The position numbers and the translations under genes are program-made. Shown piece by piece: positions 8,839 to 17,974 of a stretch of DNA of 64,000 nucleotides. Under the pieces are notes generated by a model. It saw nothing but the letters and a program-made list of their open reading frames with translations, searched no databases and was not told the DNA's origin. Location: the NCBI RefSeq assembly GCF_000145275.1, contig NC_014393.1, positions 1,116,001 to 1,180,000 of the forward strand. Reading direction: 5' to 3'. The first letter of the stretch is position 1. Each line of letters starts with the position of its first letter. The stretch comes from Clostridium cellulovorans 743B (GTDB lineage Bacteria; Bacillota; Clostridia; Clostridiales; Clostridiaceae).

Positions 8839-9523
8839 TTGATAGATAAAGGCTAAATAATAGGAATAAATACTCAAGTGTGTGAAGAGGCTGAAGTTAT
8901 TGAATCTACACTTAATTCAAGGGTTTTTGTTGATAAATATACAAGAATTGAACACAGTGAATTAGGAGAAAAATTAAGGATAGAACGTAATAATCAAATT
9001 GTGTATTCATATAGGGGCAGATATTGCTATACAGGTGCAAATACAGTTATAAAGAATGCTCGTCTTGAAAGTTTTGTTTCAATAGCATGGAATGTTAGTA
9101 TTGGTGGAAATACACATGATTTAAATCATATTACAACCCATAGTTTTCTTGTATACCCAAAATGGGAGATGGGAGATGGGAGGAAACGGAAACTGGAAAT
9201 CGGCATCTGATGAATGTGAAATTGGGAATGATGTATGGATTGGTGCTGGAGCTAATATTTTAAGAGGAGTAACCATTGGGAATGGAGCAGTAATTGGAGC
9301 TTCAAGTGTAGTTACGAAAGATGTACCACCATATGCAATTGTAGTAGGTAATCCGGCAAAAATAGTGCGTTTACGATGCAAAGAAGAATGGATTGAGCGG
9401 TTGCAAAAGTTAAAGTGGTGGGAGTTACCAGAGGAAGTTATTCGTAATAATCTAGATCTTTTTAAAGAAGCGTTAACGAATGATGTAATAGAAAAGATTG
9501 AAAATATAAAAGCAAATCTCTAA
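8839..9523 (+). pseudogene. Hexapeptide-repeat acetyltransferase, broken by a stop codon and a 7-bp duplication
   Basis: A GGGAGG ribosome site (8825-8830) precedes a TTG at 8839, but codon 6 of that frame is TAA (8854). The frame then reads on as left-handed beta-helix acetyltransferase sequence (YCYTGANTVIKNARL, SIGGNTHDL) until it shifts at the ATGGGAG repeat (9162-9182). The remaining half is in another frame (ECEIGNDVWIGAGANIL, VVGNPAKIVR). Removing one 7-bp unit restores a single frame reading YPKWEMGGNGNWKSASDECE. The intact ancestor would be about 225 residues, of the xenobiotic/virginiamycin acetyltransferase type that acetylates small hydroxylated or amino compounds with acetyl-CoA. 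A GTG at 8878 could start a shorter product, but the shift still truncates it. Confidence 0.8.
9162..9182 (+). repeat. ATGGGAG x3 tandem repeat causing a frameshift
   Basis: Three perfect copies of the 7-mer lie inside the acetyltransferase reading frame. Two copies would keep the gene in frame; three put it out of frame. Confidence 0.9.
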
Positions 9524-9570
9524 CGAGGTATAAACAATATATAATAAAAACGAGATATGGAGTGAGATAT

Positions 9571-10152
9571 ATGAAAATATTATTGCTATGTGCAAAAGCA
9601 TTTGAAACATTAGAATTTAGTGCATTTATTGATGTGATGGGTTGGGCGAGAGAAGACTATAAATGCAACATTTCAATTGATATATGTGGGTTTGAAAAAA
9701 TCGTTACTAGTACTTTTGGTGTCTCTGTAATGATGGATGTCCTTATAGATGATATTAACGTTGAGGAGTATGATGCATTAGCAATACCAGGTGGATTTAG
9801 AGAATTTGGATTTAATGAGGAAGCCCTTGATGTTAGAACTTTAGATTTGATAAAAAAATTTGACTATTATGAAAAGCCTATTGCAAGCGTCTGCGTTGCT
9901 GCATTTGCTTTGGCTGAGAGTGGAGTACTTAAAGGCAGAAATGCAACAACATATCATCTAGATAATGGGAAGACTCAAGGAGAACTTGCTAAGTATGGTA
10001 TTAATATTATAAATAAACCAGTTGTTATTGATAAAAACATTATCACATCATATTGTCCTGAGACAGCTCCTGAGGTGGCATTCAAGTTATTAGAGATGTT
10101 AACTAATACAGAAAAAATGCAACAAGTAAAAGGAGCCATGGGTTATAATTAA
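9571..10152 (+). CDS. DJ-1/PfpI-family protein
   Basis: This is 193 residues from ATG 9571, with GGAG spaced about 8 bases upstream. An earlier in-frame GTG at 9562 overlaps that site and is less likely. The class-I glutaminase-like fold shows YDALAIPGGF near residue 70 and the nucleophile-elbow region IASVCVAAFALAESGVL with Cys in V-C-V-A-A. Members act as glyoxalases, chaperones, proteases or ThiJ-like enzymes; the exact activity cannot be told. It is intact although the genes on both sides are broken, and it may have formed an operon with them. Confidence 0.85.
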   Translation: MKILLLCAKAFETLEFSAFIDVMGWAREDYKCNISIDICGFEKIVTSTFGVSVMMDVLIDDINVEEYDALAIPGGFREFGFNEEALDVRTLDLIKKFDYYEKPIASVCVAAFALAESGVLKGRNATTYHLDNGKTQGELAKYGINIINKPVVIDKNIITSYCPETAPEVAFKLLEMLTNTEKMQQVKGAMGYN

Positions 10153-10172
10153 AAATTAGTGGATGAAATGGA

Positions 10173-10784
10173 ATGAATGTCGAAATTAAAAAATTGACAC
10201 CTGCTCACGTAGAAGAATATATAAATTTTTTTGACACGACGCCACATGATGACAATATTCCTGAGCATACTTGTTATTGTGAGTGTTGGTGTAGTGCTGA
10301 CCACCGTTTCGGAACAGGGATTCCATCCTGTGAAGAAAGAAGAACAATGGCTATTGAATATGTTAAGAGCGGAAAAATACAAGGATATTTAGCATATTTT
10401 GACGATCGTATCGTTGGTTGGTGTAACGCAAATACAAAAACAGAATGTTTGAACTGTATCGGTTGGTATCGTTTTATGCCCCAAGTAAATGAATTGGATA
10501 TTGAACCAAATGATAAAGTAAAATCTATATATTATTTTCTTGTTGAACCTGATATGAAAAGAAAAGTAATAGCAAAACAATTATTTCAATATGCTTGAGA
10601 AGAGGCGGCGAAAGATGGTTTTGATTATGTTGAAGTATATCTCGAAAAAGAAGCTACAGATGAACTTAAATATTTTATGGGATTTGTTGAGATGTATAAA
10701 AACTTCGGCTTTACTATTCATGCAGAAATAGAACAAAAATTTGTAATGAGAAAACAACTAAAGATCACCACAGTATCAGAATAA
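10173..10784 (+). pseudogene. GNAT-family acetyltransferase interrupted by in-frame TGA
   Basis: The frame opens with ATG 10173 (MNVEIKKLTPAHVEEYINFF) and has a typical GNAT layout, with YLAYFDDRIVGWCNA and YYFLVEPDMKRKVIAKQLFQYA. It stops at TGA 10596, then continues in the same frame for 62 codons (EEAAKDGFDYVEVYLEKE, then MYKNFGFTIHAEIEQKFVMR) to TAA 10784. The full length of about 203 residues fits the Cys-rich GNAT proteins common in clostridia and bacilli. The TGA probably replaces a Cys codon (TGC or TGT). The truncated product would lack the C-terminal strands of the acetyl-CoA fold. Confidence 0.85.
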
Positions 10785-10858
10785 TTTGAAGTTATATTTA
10801 TGGATAAATTTTAATTTAAGATTGAGTACTTTCAATAGTAATATGGAGATAGATTTAA

Positions 10859-11072
10859 ATGAATAATAAGAGAATGAATAATAAGAGAAATTCAACAATA
10901 TGGGGAATAAGTTACTTATTATTGGAATTGTAACTGTGATAAATGCTTTTTTTCACTTCTTGGAATTGAGTTACCAGATAAATTAGTAAGGTTAGTGGGG
11001 ATTATAATGATTGTTGTTCTTCCTGTTATTGTGTATAGTTTTGTAAAAGTATTAAAGAATGGTAAAAGCTAA
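10859..11072 (+). pseudogene. Remnant of a small membrane protein with frameshifts
   Basis: An ATG at 10859 starts a frame that ends after 24 codons. Related sequence resumes in a second frame (NKLLIIGIVTVINAFFH) and then a third (LGIELPDKLVRLVGIIMIVV, then YSFVKVLKNGKS) ending at 11072. Joined, they give a protein of about 65 residues with two membrane helices. The first 30 bases are a perfect 15-bp tandem duplication (10859-10873 and 10874-10888). It lies next to two other broken genes. Confidence 0.65.
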
Positions 11073-11140
11073 ATCCCCAATTTGTATTATTCAGGCTAAA
11101 AATTTAAATAAAAAAGTTTATTATGTGAATTTAAGAGATG

Positions 11141-11175
11141 AAAGCACTGATTCTGTTTCGAATGAGTGCTTTTTC
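11141..11175 (+). terminator. Rho-independent terminator
   Basis: AAAGCACT (11141-11148) pairs with AGTGCTTT (11165-11172), followed by TTCTCTTTG. It closes the 8.8-11.1 kb plus-strand block and faces the 3' end of the minus-strand lipoprotein gene. Confidence 0.75.
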
Positions 11176-11235
11176 TCTTTGTATATATGAATGACAAGAA
11201 AAGTAATCTTGATAATTTGAGCATATTTTCAGGTC

Positions 11236-12309
11236 TTAGTCAGTTTTAGGTATAGATTTAAGGGTATATTCTTCGAAGGGAGCAGATATTATAATACCTG
11301 ATGAATCAAGTTTATAATTTGTTCCTTCAGTAATCTTTTTTTCATTAACTAAATTCATGCCAACAGTGTAAATAGTGTCTGCTAGAATTCGAGGATTATG
11401 AAAAACAGAACCAAGCATAAAACCTTTCTTAATTAATTCTTGAGCTTCTGGCAAAGCATCGATGCCAACCACAGGAATAGTTTTTGATTTATTTCCTTTA
11501 TTATAACCATACTTTTGTAGACCTTCTATGGCTCCAATAGCGAGAGTATCATTGTTTGCAATGATTGCTTCAATTTTAGGACCATATCTTAAAAATAATG
11601 AAGTAATAGCATCTTTTGCTGTTTCTCTATTCCAATTACAAACTACTGTTGAAAGTTCATCGGTTTGTATTCCAGCGTTCTTAATTGTTTCTAGTGAATA
11701 TTTTGTTCTTGTATCACTTAATGTACTATCTTTTTTTCCTTTTAACATAACATATTGAAGAATATTATCTCCATTTTTATCCATGATTTTCTTGTTTGTT
11801 TTCCATTCATCAACAATTATTTGTCCTTCTAGTACAGGAGGGTCTTTTAGAGCTGCTGCTATAATAGCAATTTTTGAATAACTTTTCATAATATCTAAAT
11901 TTGGAATAGTGGAAAGAAATAGAATTAATGCGATATTTTTTTGTTTGGCTCTATAAATAATATCTTCTAATATTTCTTGTTTGCTTTCAAAGATATTTAA
12001 AAATATAAGATCAAAATTTTTATTAATCATTTCATCCATAAGTTGATATTGTATAGCTGAATTTGCTTTCCCATCAAAAAAAGTAAATTCAACTTTGTCT
12101 GTATTCTCTTTTTCAATGTCTTCTAAACTTTTTTTTAGCAAGGAAAGATACATTTCTTCAAAGGAATATAATAATATTCCTACTTTGATTGGATTTTTTG
12201 TACTAACATTTGAAGAAACTTTTATTGTTTTTAAGCCACAACTTGTTAGTGTAACAATAATAAAAATTAAAGTAATAGTAAGTGTTAGAGTTCTTTTTAA
12301 TAAATTCAT
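11236..12309 (-). CDS. Sugar-binding lipoprotein of ABC transporters (galactose/MglB type)
   Basis: This is 357 residues. An N-terminal signal ends in the lipobox LTSC (Cys 24), so it is a lipid-anchored binding protein. The periplasmic-binding fold (type 1) is clear: NPIKVGILLYSFEEMYLS, FDLIFLNIFE, AIIANNDTLAIGAIEGLQKYGYN and IPVVGIDALPEAQELIKKG are the canonical galactose/ribose binding segments. It probably captures a hexose for import or for a chemosensor. No permease or ATPase gene is adjacent, so it stands alone. The next gene on the other strand is a histidine kinase, and such orphan binding proteins sometimes present ligand to a kinase; that link is speculative. Confidence 0.88.
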   Translation of the reverse strand: MNLLKRTLTLTITLIFIIVTLTSCGLKTIKVSSNVSTKNPIKVGILLYSFEEMYLSLLKKSLEDIEKENTDKVEFTFFDGKANSAIQYQLMDEMINKNFDLIFLNIFESKQEILEDIIYRAKQKNIALILFLSTIPNLDIMKSYSKIAIIAAALKDPPVLEGQIIVDEWKTNKKIMDKNGDNILQYVMLKGKKDSTLSDTRTKYSLETIKNAGIQTDELSTVVCNWNRETAKDAITSLFLRYGPKIEAIIANNDTLAIGAIEGLQKYGYNKGNKSKTIPVVGIDALPEAQELIKKGFMLGSVFHNPRILADTIYTVGMNLVNEKKITEGTNYKLDSSGIIISAPFEEYTLKSIPKTD

Positions 12310-12695
12310 TTTTACCTCACATAATTATCTTCTGGATTATTTCTTAGATTAATTCTTGAATAGTTAGATTATGAAGATTAATATCAAATATTCGTTTGCC
12401 TATGCAAAGCAACTCTCTATACAATGATAGATTTAGTATAAGAAAATAACTTTTAGATTATTCTTAACAATTGAAGTTTCTATTGTGGATAAATTATAAT
12501 AGAGAAGGCGTTGAGTTTTTGGCTCACCGCTTTTTTTATATACAATTGCCCAAAGGTACAATTGTTGAAAGCACTGCTTTAAATTAATATAAATATATAT
12601 TAATGATGCAGATATATAGGGATTATTGATGAGAACTGTGTGTTTTAAATTAATATAGATATATATCAATAGAAAAAGCGAGGTAGGTGAAAGTT
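12310..12695. promoter_or_regulatory. Intergenic region with CAATTG dyad and shared 17-mer
   Basis: This A+T-rich region separates divergent genes. ACAATTG (12542-12548) and CAATTGT (12559-12565) form an inverted repeat. The 17-mer GCCCAAAGGTACAATTG (12548-12564) recurs exactly at 15659-15675, before the second SDR gene, and a degenerate form lies at about 15636. Two related A+T-rich dyads (TAAATTAATATARATATATAT) follow near 12580 and 12645. The 17-mer is a plausible binding site for the LuxR-type regulator encoded at 13894. No gene is supported here. Confidence 0.45.
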
Positions 12696-13910
12696 TTGAA
12701 AAATAGATTTAAATCAGTATTTATAGAAGATTTTGATGAAATGATTTCACCAAAGTTTCCTGTGGTATTTGGTGTTGTACTAATTTATCTTGCTACTGTA
12801 TTTGTGCAAAGTTCGGGAAAGTTATCTTTTCATGAGACTATAGGATTTACAATAGTTATGCTAATCCAAATTCTAGTATTTTTATTTTCTAACAAAATAT
12901 TTAAGCATAAGTATTGGATTTACTTTATTGTGCAGGGAATAATAACCTTTGACTATGCCATAATAGCCCATGAGGGATATAAAACTATAGTTCTTGGGTT
13001 AGTGCCTCTTTTAATCATTCAAAGTATGATTGTTTATAATGATGCTATTAAAGTTATTCTTACCTCAATGTTTTTCTATAGTATTTTTGGTGGCACTATC
13101 ATTATCATCAATGGCTTCCATGAATTAATTCAGTCTTTGCCACTGATTATAATAATAACTATAGCCATGCGTGCATATGCAATCTTTTATTTTAAGCAAG
13201 TGAAGTTGCGGATACAAACTCAGAAGGTTTTAAAGGAATTAGAGTTAGCTTATGAGAAGGTTGAAGAGCTAACCTTAGCTAATGAGAGACAGAGAATGGC
13301 TAGAGATTTGCATGACACCCTTTCTCAAGGTCTTGCAGGATTGATAATGCAACTTGAAGCAATAAATGCTAATTTAAGTAAGGAGAATGTGAAACGAGCT
13401 AATGAGATAGTTGAAAAATCAATGGAACATGCAAGAAGAACCTTGGCAGATTCTAGGCTTGTTATAAATGATCTAAGAAGTTATGAAAAAAGAAAAATGG
13501 ATTTAAATAAGTCTTTAGAAAATGAAATAGATACTTTTAAGAATGTATCTAATGCTTTTATTTCAAAAGACATTAACATAGAAGCCCAAATATCTTCAAG
13601 GATAATTAAACAGATGGTATACATTGTGAGAGAAGCTCTAAATAATATAGCAAAACACGCAAAGGCTGAAAATGTAGTTGTCAAAATAATAGAAATCAAT
13701 AATAAAATTAATATAAATATTTCTGATGATGGTGTAGGGTTTGATATTAGGATTTTAGATAAGTTATTTGGACATTACGGTATAGTGGGGATTACCGAGC
13801 GTGTAAAGGCAATTAATGGTGAAATCAAAATAGAAAGTAAACGGAAGGTTGGAACAAATATAAATATCATTATACCAATAGAGAAAGGAATAGATGAGGA
13901 AAATGGATAA
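12696..13910 (+). CDS. NarL/DesK-type membrane histidine kinase
   Basis: About 404 residues from TTG 12696. An in-frame GTG at 12687 is overlapped by the AGGTAGGTGA ribosome site, so the TTG is preferred. Six membrane helices fill about residues 20-170 with short loops, as in DesK-like membrane-state sensors. The dimerisation domain is HisKA_3, with His 206 in ARDLHDTLSQGLAG. The ATPase domain has REALNNIAKHAKA, DDGVGFD and GIVGITERVKAINGEI. It overlaps the response regulator gene by 17 bases, so the pair is translated together. Downstream are two dehydrogenases that may be its targets. Confidence 0.92.
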   Translation: MKNRFKSVFIEDFDEMISPKFPVVFGVVLIYLATVFVQSSGKLSFHETIGFTIVMLIQILVFLFSNKIFKHKYWIYFIVQGIITFDYAIIAHEGYKTIVLGLVPLLIIQSMIVYNDAIKVILTSMFFYSIFGGTIIIINGFHELIQSLPLIIIITIAMRAYAIFYFKQVKLRIQTQKVLKELELAYEKVEELTLANERQRMARDLHDTLSQGLAGLIMQLEAINANLSKENVKRANEIVEKSMEHARRTLADSRLVINDLRSYEKRKMDLNKSLENEIDTFKNVSNAFISKDINIEAQISSRIIKQMVYIVREALNNIAKHAKAENVVVKIIEINNKININISDDGVGFDIRILDKLFGHYGIVGITERVKAINGEIKIESKRKVGTNINIIIPIEKGIDEENG

Positions 13911-14556
13911 GAGAAAAATATTGGTAGTAGATGATCATTTGGTAGTTAGGGAGGGACTAAAGCTAATTTTTGAAACAGAAGAAGAATATGAAGTTATAGG
14001 TGAAGCAGAAAATGGAGAAAAGGCATTGGTTCTTATTGAGCAGTTAAAACCTGATGTGGTTTTGATGGATTTGAATATGCCTAGAAGAAGTGGGCTAGAA
14101 GCAATACGAGCCTTAAAAGAAAAGAAAAATCCCGTTCCAATAATTATTCTAACAACCTTTAACGATGAAAATTTAATCAGAGAAGGCCTTGCTTTAGGGG
14201 CTAGGGGGTATTTGTTAAAGGATAGTACTCGTGAGGAACTTATAAGAACTGTTGAGGCTGCAATCAGAGGGGAACTACTTCTTCAGCCTGAAATCAGTGG
14301 GATAATTTTTGGGGCAAAAAAAGAATCAAAAGAAAGTAATAATACTTTTAACGCAGGGATTACGGAAAGAGAATTGTTTGTTCTACAAGCAGTTGCAAGA
14401 GGTTGTACTAGTAAGGAAATAGCTGTTGATATGGGTATTGCTGAAAGAACTGTGAAAGCTCATCTAACTAATATATACAGTAAGCTTAAGGTTGAGTCTA
14501 GACCCCAAGCAGTTGCAGTAGCTATAGAACAGGGAATCATCCATATTGAGAAATAG
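13894..14556 (+). CDS. NarL/LuxR-family response regulator
   Basis: About 220 residues. The receiver has DD at the start (VVDDHLVVREGL), Asp in VVLMDLNMP and Lys in GYLLKDST. The C-terminal LuxR helix-turn-helix is ITERELFVLQAVARGCTSKE, then GIAERTVKAHLTNIYSKL. The start is taken at ATG 13894 with AAAGGA upstream; ATG 13903 is an alternative. It partners with the overlapping HisKA_3 kinase. The repeated 17-mer at 12548 and 15659 is a candidate site for it. Confidence 0.93.
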   Translation: MRKMDKRKILVVDDHLVVREGLKLIFETEEEYEVIGEAENGEKALVLIEQLKPDVVLMDLNMPRRSGLEAIRALKEKKNPVPIIILTTFNDENLIREGLALGARGYLLKDSTREELIRTVEAAIRGELLLQPEISGIIFGAKKESKESNNTFNAGITERELFVLQAVARGCTSKEIAVDMGIAERTVKAHLTNIYSKLKVESRPQAVAVAIEQGIIHIEK

Positions 14557-14637
14557 AAGGTATTTGAATTTAGCAGGTAATTATCAGAGGTAATCAATGA
14601 AAATATTGTAGCGTGTTTCTAAGGAAAGGGGAAAATT

Positions 14638-15468
14638 ATGAGAAAAGTATGTGTAATAACTGGTGGTGGCAGTGGTATGGGACTCGCAACTGCAAAAATA
14701 ATAGGTAAGGATAACTATATTATTATTGTAGGTAGAACCATAAAGAAACTTGAAAAAGCGTTGGAAGAATTAAGAGCAGAAGGTATTGAGGCAGAAGCTT
14801 TTGCTTGTGATATTTCAGATGAAGCTTCAGTAAATAAATTAGCAGCCCATGCAAAGGAAATAGGAACTATTTCTTCGGTAATACATGCAGCAGGAATGTC
14901 ACCACATATGGGAGAGGCAGTAACAATAATGGAGGCCAATGCCTTAGGTACAATCAATATAAATGAGGTTTTTTATAAGGTTATGGAAAAAGGTTCTTGC
15001 ATTATAGATGTATCATCTATGTCGGCTTATCTTACTCCGAAATTTATTATGCCCAAAGGTAGTTATAAATACAGCAGAACTAATAAAGAAATTTTTATGA
15101 AGAAAATGATGGCAAGAGTTAATCTTTTCCCTAAAAAGGTTAGGTCAGGTGTAGCTTATGGCATCTCTAAAAACTTTGTTACTTGGTATGCAAAAACTGA
15201 TGCTGCAAAGTTTGGGCAAAAGGGTATCCGAGTATTATCAATTTCCCCAGGATCTTTTGAGACACCTATGGGTGAAGTGGAAAAAGACGAAGTTGAAAAT
15301 CTTATAAAATTTTGTGCAATAAAGCGACTGGGACATGTTGAAGAAATTGCAAATTTGATGGCATTTTGTGCCAGTGACAAGGCTGGATATTTAACTGGGG
15401 TGGATATACTTTGTGATGGAGGCTGTGTTGCCTCTGGATGTAATCCTCTTAAAATGAAGCAGAGTTGA
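14638..15468 (+). CDS. Short-chain dehydrogenase/reductase (SDR)
   Basis: This is 276 residues with a strong AAGGAAAGGGG ribosome site. The Rossmann NAD(P) motif TGGGSGMG is at the N-terminus, followed by HAAGMS (NNAG equivalent), a VSSMS Ser, and the catalytic pair YGISK (Tyr-x-x-x-Lys). The C-terminal SISPGSFETPMGE, then GYLTGVDILCDGG, is classical SDR. A longer insertion lies between the Ser and Tyr (about 130-175, with a Lys/Met-rich stretch), unlike the second SDR. The substrate is unknown; hydroxysteroid-type dehydrogenases share this look. It follows the two-component pair by 82 bp. Confidence 0.88.
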   Translation: MRKVCVITGGGSGMGLATAKIIGKDNYIIIVGRTIKKLEKALEELRAEGIEAEAFACDISDEASVNKLAAHAKEIGTISSVIHAAGMSPHMGEAVTIMEANALGTININEVFYKVMEKGSCIIDVSSMSAYLTPKFIMPKGSYKYSRTNKEIFMKKMMARVNLFPKKVRSGVAYGISKNFVTWYAKTDAAKFGQKGIRVLSISPGSFETPMGEVEKDEVENLIKFCAIKRLGHVEEIANLMAFCASDKAGYLTGVDILCDGGCVASGCNPLKMKQS

Positions 15469-15775
15469 AATTCATATAAGATATTATAAATCTAAGATAG
15501 TATAATGTGCATAATTAAATTTGCCCCCAAAACATATATATGACCATGGAAATTAACAAAGTTGACGAAGCCACACTACTGCAGTGATATATAGGTTATA
15601 TATTGATAGTAAAGCTGAACCTAGATAAAAGCTTTACCCAAAGGTGCAAATGCCAGATGCCCAAAGGTACAATTGAGGAAAAGGTTTAAGAATTATATAC
15701 TAAGAACATAAAAGATAGCCTGTTGTGCTAACTGAATATTAAGGATTATAAAATAATTAATCATAGGGGGAAATT
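15469..15775. other. Intergenic region with the shared 17-mer
   Basis: No gene is seen. GCCCAAAGGTACAATTG at 15659-15675 repeats the sequence at 12548-12564, and a weaker copy (ACCCAAAGGTGCAAATG) starts near 15637, about 22 bases earlier. This could be a tandem operator for the second SDR gene. Confidence 0.5.
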
Positions 15776-16576
15776 ATGAAGGTAGAAAATAAAAACATAG
15801 TAGTTACTGGTGGAGGAAACGGTGTTGGAAGAGAAGTAGTTCTTAAACTATTATCAAAAGGTGCTAGGGTAATTGCAATTGATATAAATAAATCTGCACT
15901 AGAGGAAACATATAAAATATCTGGTGGAAGCGATAAATTATTGACACGAGTTGTGAATATTACAGATAAAAAAGCTGTCTTAGATTTTGCAGAAGAAATC
16001 ATTGGAACTTTGGGGTATATTGATGGAGTTATCAATAATGCAGGAATTATACAACCCTTTGTACAATTGAAAGATTTAACCTTTGAACAAATAGATAAAG
16101 TAATGGATGTTAATTTTTATGGAACATTGTATATGACAAAAGCATTTTTAAATCATTTATTGACTAGACCAGAAGCACATATTGTGAATATTGCTAGTAT
16201 GGGAGGATTTTTCCCAGTGCCAGGTCAAAGTGCATACGGTGCTTCAAAGGCAGCAGTTAAGATAATGACGGAAGGCTTGTATTCAGAACTATCAGATACT
16301 AATGTACATGTATCCGTTGTATTTCCAGGTGGTATAGCCACAGATATAAAGAAAAACTCACAGCTTACTAATGAGAGTGCTTCGGAAAAAGAGAAAAATT
16401 CTAAATTAATATTATCACCTTCTGCTGCTGCTGAAAAGATTATAAGTGGAATGGAAAAAAATAAGTACAAGTTCTGCATTGGCAAGGATTCTAATCTTAT
16501 GGATTTTATGTATAGAATAAATCCAGGTTTTGCTACTAAAGTAATTAAACGAGCTCTTGGTTCAAAGATACATTAG
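15776..16576 (+). CDS. Short-chain dehydrogenase/reductase (SDR)
   Basis: This is 266 residues with GGGGGAAATT before the ATG. The cofactor motif is TGGGNGVG; NNAG is at about 85; IASMGG supplies the Ser, and YGASK is the catalytic Tyr/Lys pair. The C-terminal region ends in a basic helix (FATKVIKRALG), a pattern seen in SDRs that sit on membranes or act on lipophilic substrates. It is unlike the first SDR outside the core motifs, so it is not a recent duplicate. A strong hairpin follows. Confidence 0.9.
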   Translation: MKVENKNIVVTGGGNGVGREVVLKLLSKGARVIAIDINKSALEETYKISGGSDKLLTRVVNITDKKAVLDFAEEIIGTLGYIDGVINNAGIIQPFVQLKDLTFEQIDKVMDVNFYGTLYMTKAFLNHLLTRPEAHIVNIASMGGFFPVPGQSAYGASKAAVKIMTEGLYSELSDTNVHVSVVFPGGIATDIKKNSQLTNESASEKEKNSKLILSPSAAAEKIISGMEKNKYKFCIGKDSNLMDFMYRINPGFATKVIKRALGSKIH

Positions 16577-16600
16577 ATTTAAATAATATTAATAAAAACA

Positions 16601-16635
16601 GAAATGCTTAGCAGATATTGCTAAGCATTTCTTAG
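16601..16635 (+). terminator. Hairpin/terminator after second SDR gene
   Basis: GAAATGCTTAGC pairs perfectly with GCTAAGCATTTC around a 7-base loop. The T run after it is short, so it may also act for the minus-strand gene that converges on it. Confidence 0.7.
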
Positions 16636-16731
16636 GATAAGGGGGTTATCCTGTTTCTATATTTATATTATTTAATATAGCAAAGTTATTATTTTTTACT
16701 TAGGAAAATAAAGCATATTGTAATCTTAGTA

Positions 16732-17496
16732 TTACCATGTATTATTAGCGTCATCTAATAACAAATCTCTACGACTACACCAGTTGTTTTCTAAAGCATT
16801 TCTTCTTAATACTAAATATAATTCAGCGTTTGTAGCATTACTATAAGGCATAACGAAGAATACACCTATTCCGCAAAGTAATGAGCCTAATATATACCAA
16901 CCAATAAATGATAAGTCTAATACAAACATATCCCATTTATGTCCCATAGTCATTTTATTACTTAGAGCAATTGCTTCCTCAGTTCCGATATTTGGGTTGT
17001 CTGAAAGGATATAAGGTACCATTCTGTATGCATAAGCTTTTATGATACCAGGTATGATTAATAGTAGAGTCCAGAGGAAAATAAAAATATTTGTAACTAA
17101 CATTGTTTTTACTATACCTTTGTAGTTTTCACCATTAAACCCAAAGCCTAAACAAATTCTATCATCTCCATATTGAGAAGCTTGAGTAAAAAATCTCTTT
17201 CCACCTACTTCTAAAGAATATCCGACGAAAATACGAAAGGCTAGTATTAGTACAGATACTATTAAGAAAATGGAAGCAAAAACAAGTATAAAGTGCCAAT
17301 CTATAAAGTCACTATAGTGGAAATTTGAATAAGTATGATTTTTAAAATCTTTATAGTTAGAACGACCGTTACCGCCGCCACTCCAGGCATCATTTCCACC
17401 AGTAATAGCTATTACTATACTAACCACAAGTGCACGCCAATAAGTCTTTCTTAAAATATCTTTAGCTCTGTTTTTTAATTCTTTTCTAGACCACAT
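16732..17496 (-). CDS. DUF975-family membrane protein
   Basis: This is 254 residues starting at ATG 17496 with GGAGGA upstream. The N-terminal MWSRKELKNRAKDILRKTYW is the hallmark of DUF975, followed by a hydrophobic segment. Four to five membrane helices are visible (for example VFASIFLIVSVLILAFRIFV, then IFIFLWTLLLIIPGIIKAYA and WYILGSLLCGIGVFFVMPYS). The MVPYILSDNP and EAIALSNKMTMGHKWDMFVL segments are family signatures. A Gly/Ser/Asn-rich insertion lies after the first helix. Its function is unknown. Confidence 0.88.
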   Translation of the reverse strand: MWSRKELKNRAKDILRKTYWRALVVSIVIAITGGNDAWSGGGNGRSNYKDFKNHTYSNFHYSDFIDWHFILVFASIFLIVSVLILAFRIFVGYSLEVGGKRFFTQASQYGDDRICLGFGFNGENYKGIVKTMLVTNIFIFLWTLLLIIPGIIKAYAYRMVPYILSDNPNIGTEEAIALSNKMTMGHKWDMFVLDLSFIGWYILGSLLCGIGVFFVMPYSNATNAELYLVLRRNALENNWCSRRDLLLDDANNTW

Positions 17497-17974
17497 ATAG
17501 ATCCTCCATTCAAAATATCAATCTAATTTATTTAAAGCATTGAATAAGTAATTGGTATAAATTTATTATATGGTAACTTATACTTTATAACAAGTTTAAT
17601 ATATGCACATAAACGGTTATAATTACTAATTGTATCTTCTAGATCCCAATATGCTAGTTGTTGCTTTTGATTACTTTCTTTTTCTAGGCTTTTCAAGTTA
17701 AGAAGTATTTATACATAACTAGGACCTTTTATTGAGGTTGAAATGATAAAAAGAGTTAGGAAATAAAAGGTTGTTTATCGAAAATTAAATGATGTGAGTT
17801 AAAAATTTGCATATGTTAGTTAAATGTTTACAAAATATTCAGCAAAAAAATAATCATTTATACGAATTACTATATTGAGTTACTTTATAGATATATGAGT
17901 GCTTATTGAGAAAATTGCATAACTCAAAAACAAAGCATTTGTATAAAATCAATATTTTGAAAGGAATGATGGGA
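17497..17974. other. Intergenic region between DUF975 and GH9 genes
   Basis: About 480 A+T-rich bases, with divergent promoters expected. No convincing -35/-10 pair, long palindrome or small gene was found. The cellulase ribosome site GAAAGGA is at 17959-17965. Confidence 0.4.

Noticed and set aside
8839..9523. Phase-variable switching of the hexapeptide acetyltransferase as the main explanation
   Set aside because: The additional TAA at codon 6 of the best start points to decay. I kept the repeat as a finding with that caveat.
10596..10598. TGA in the GNAT gene as a selenocysteine codon
   Set aside because: The position probably was Cys, but no selenocysteine insertion hairpin is recognisable after it and neighbouring genes carry ordinary nonsense and frameshift lesions.
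12433..12669. Minus-strand reading frame in the intergenic region
   Set aside because: Low-complexity Tyr/Ile sequence over A+T-rich dyads, with no ribosome site.
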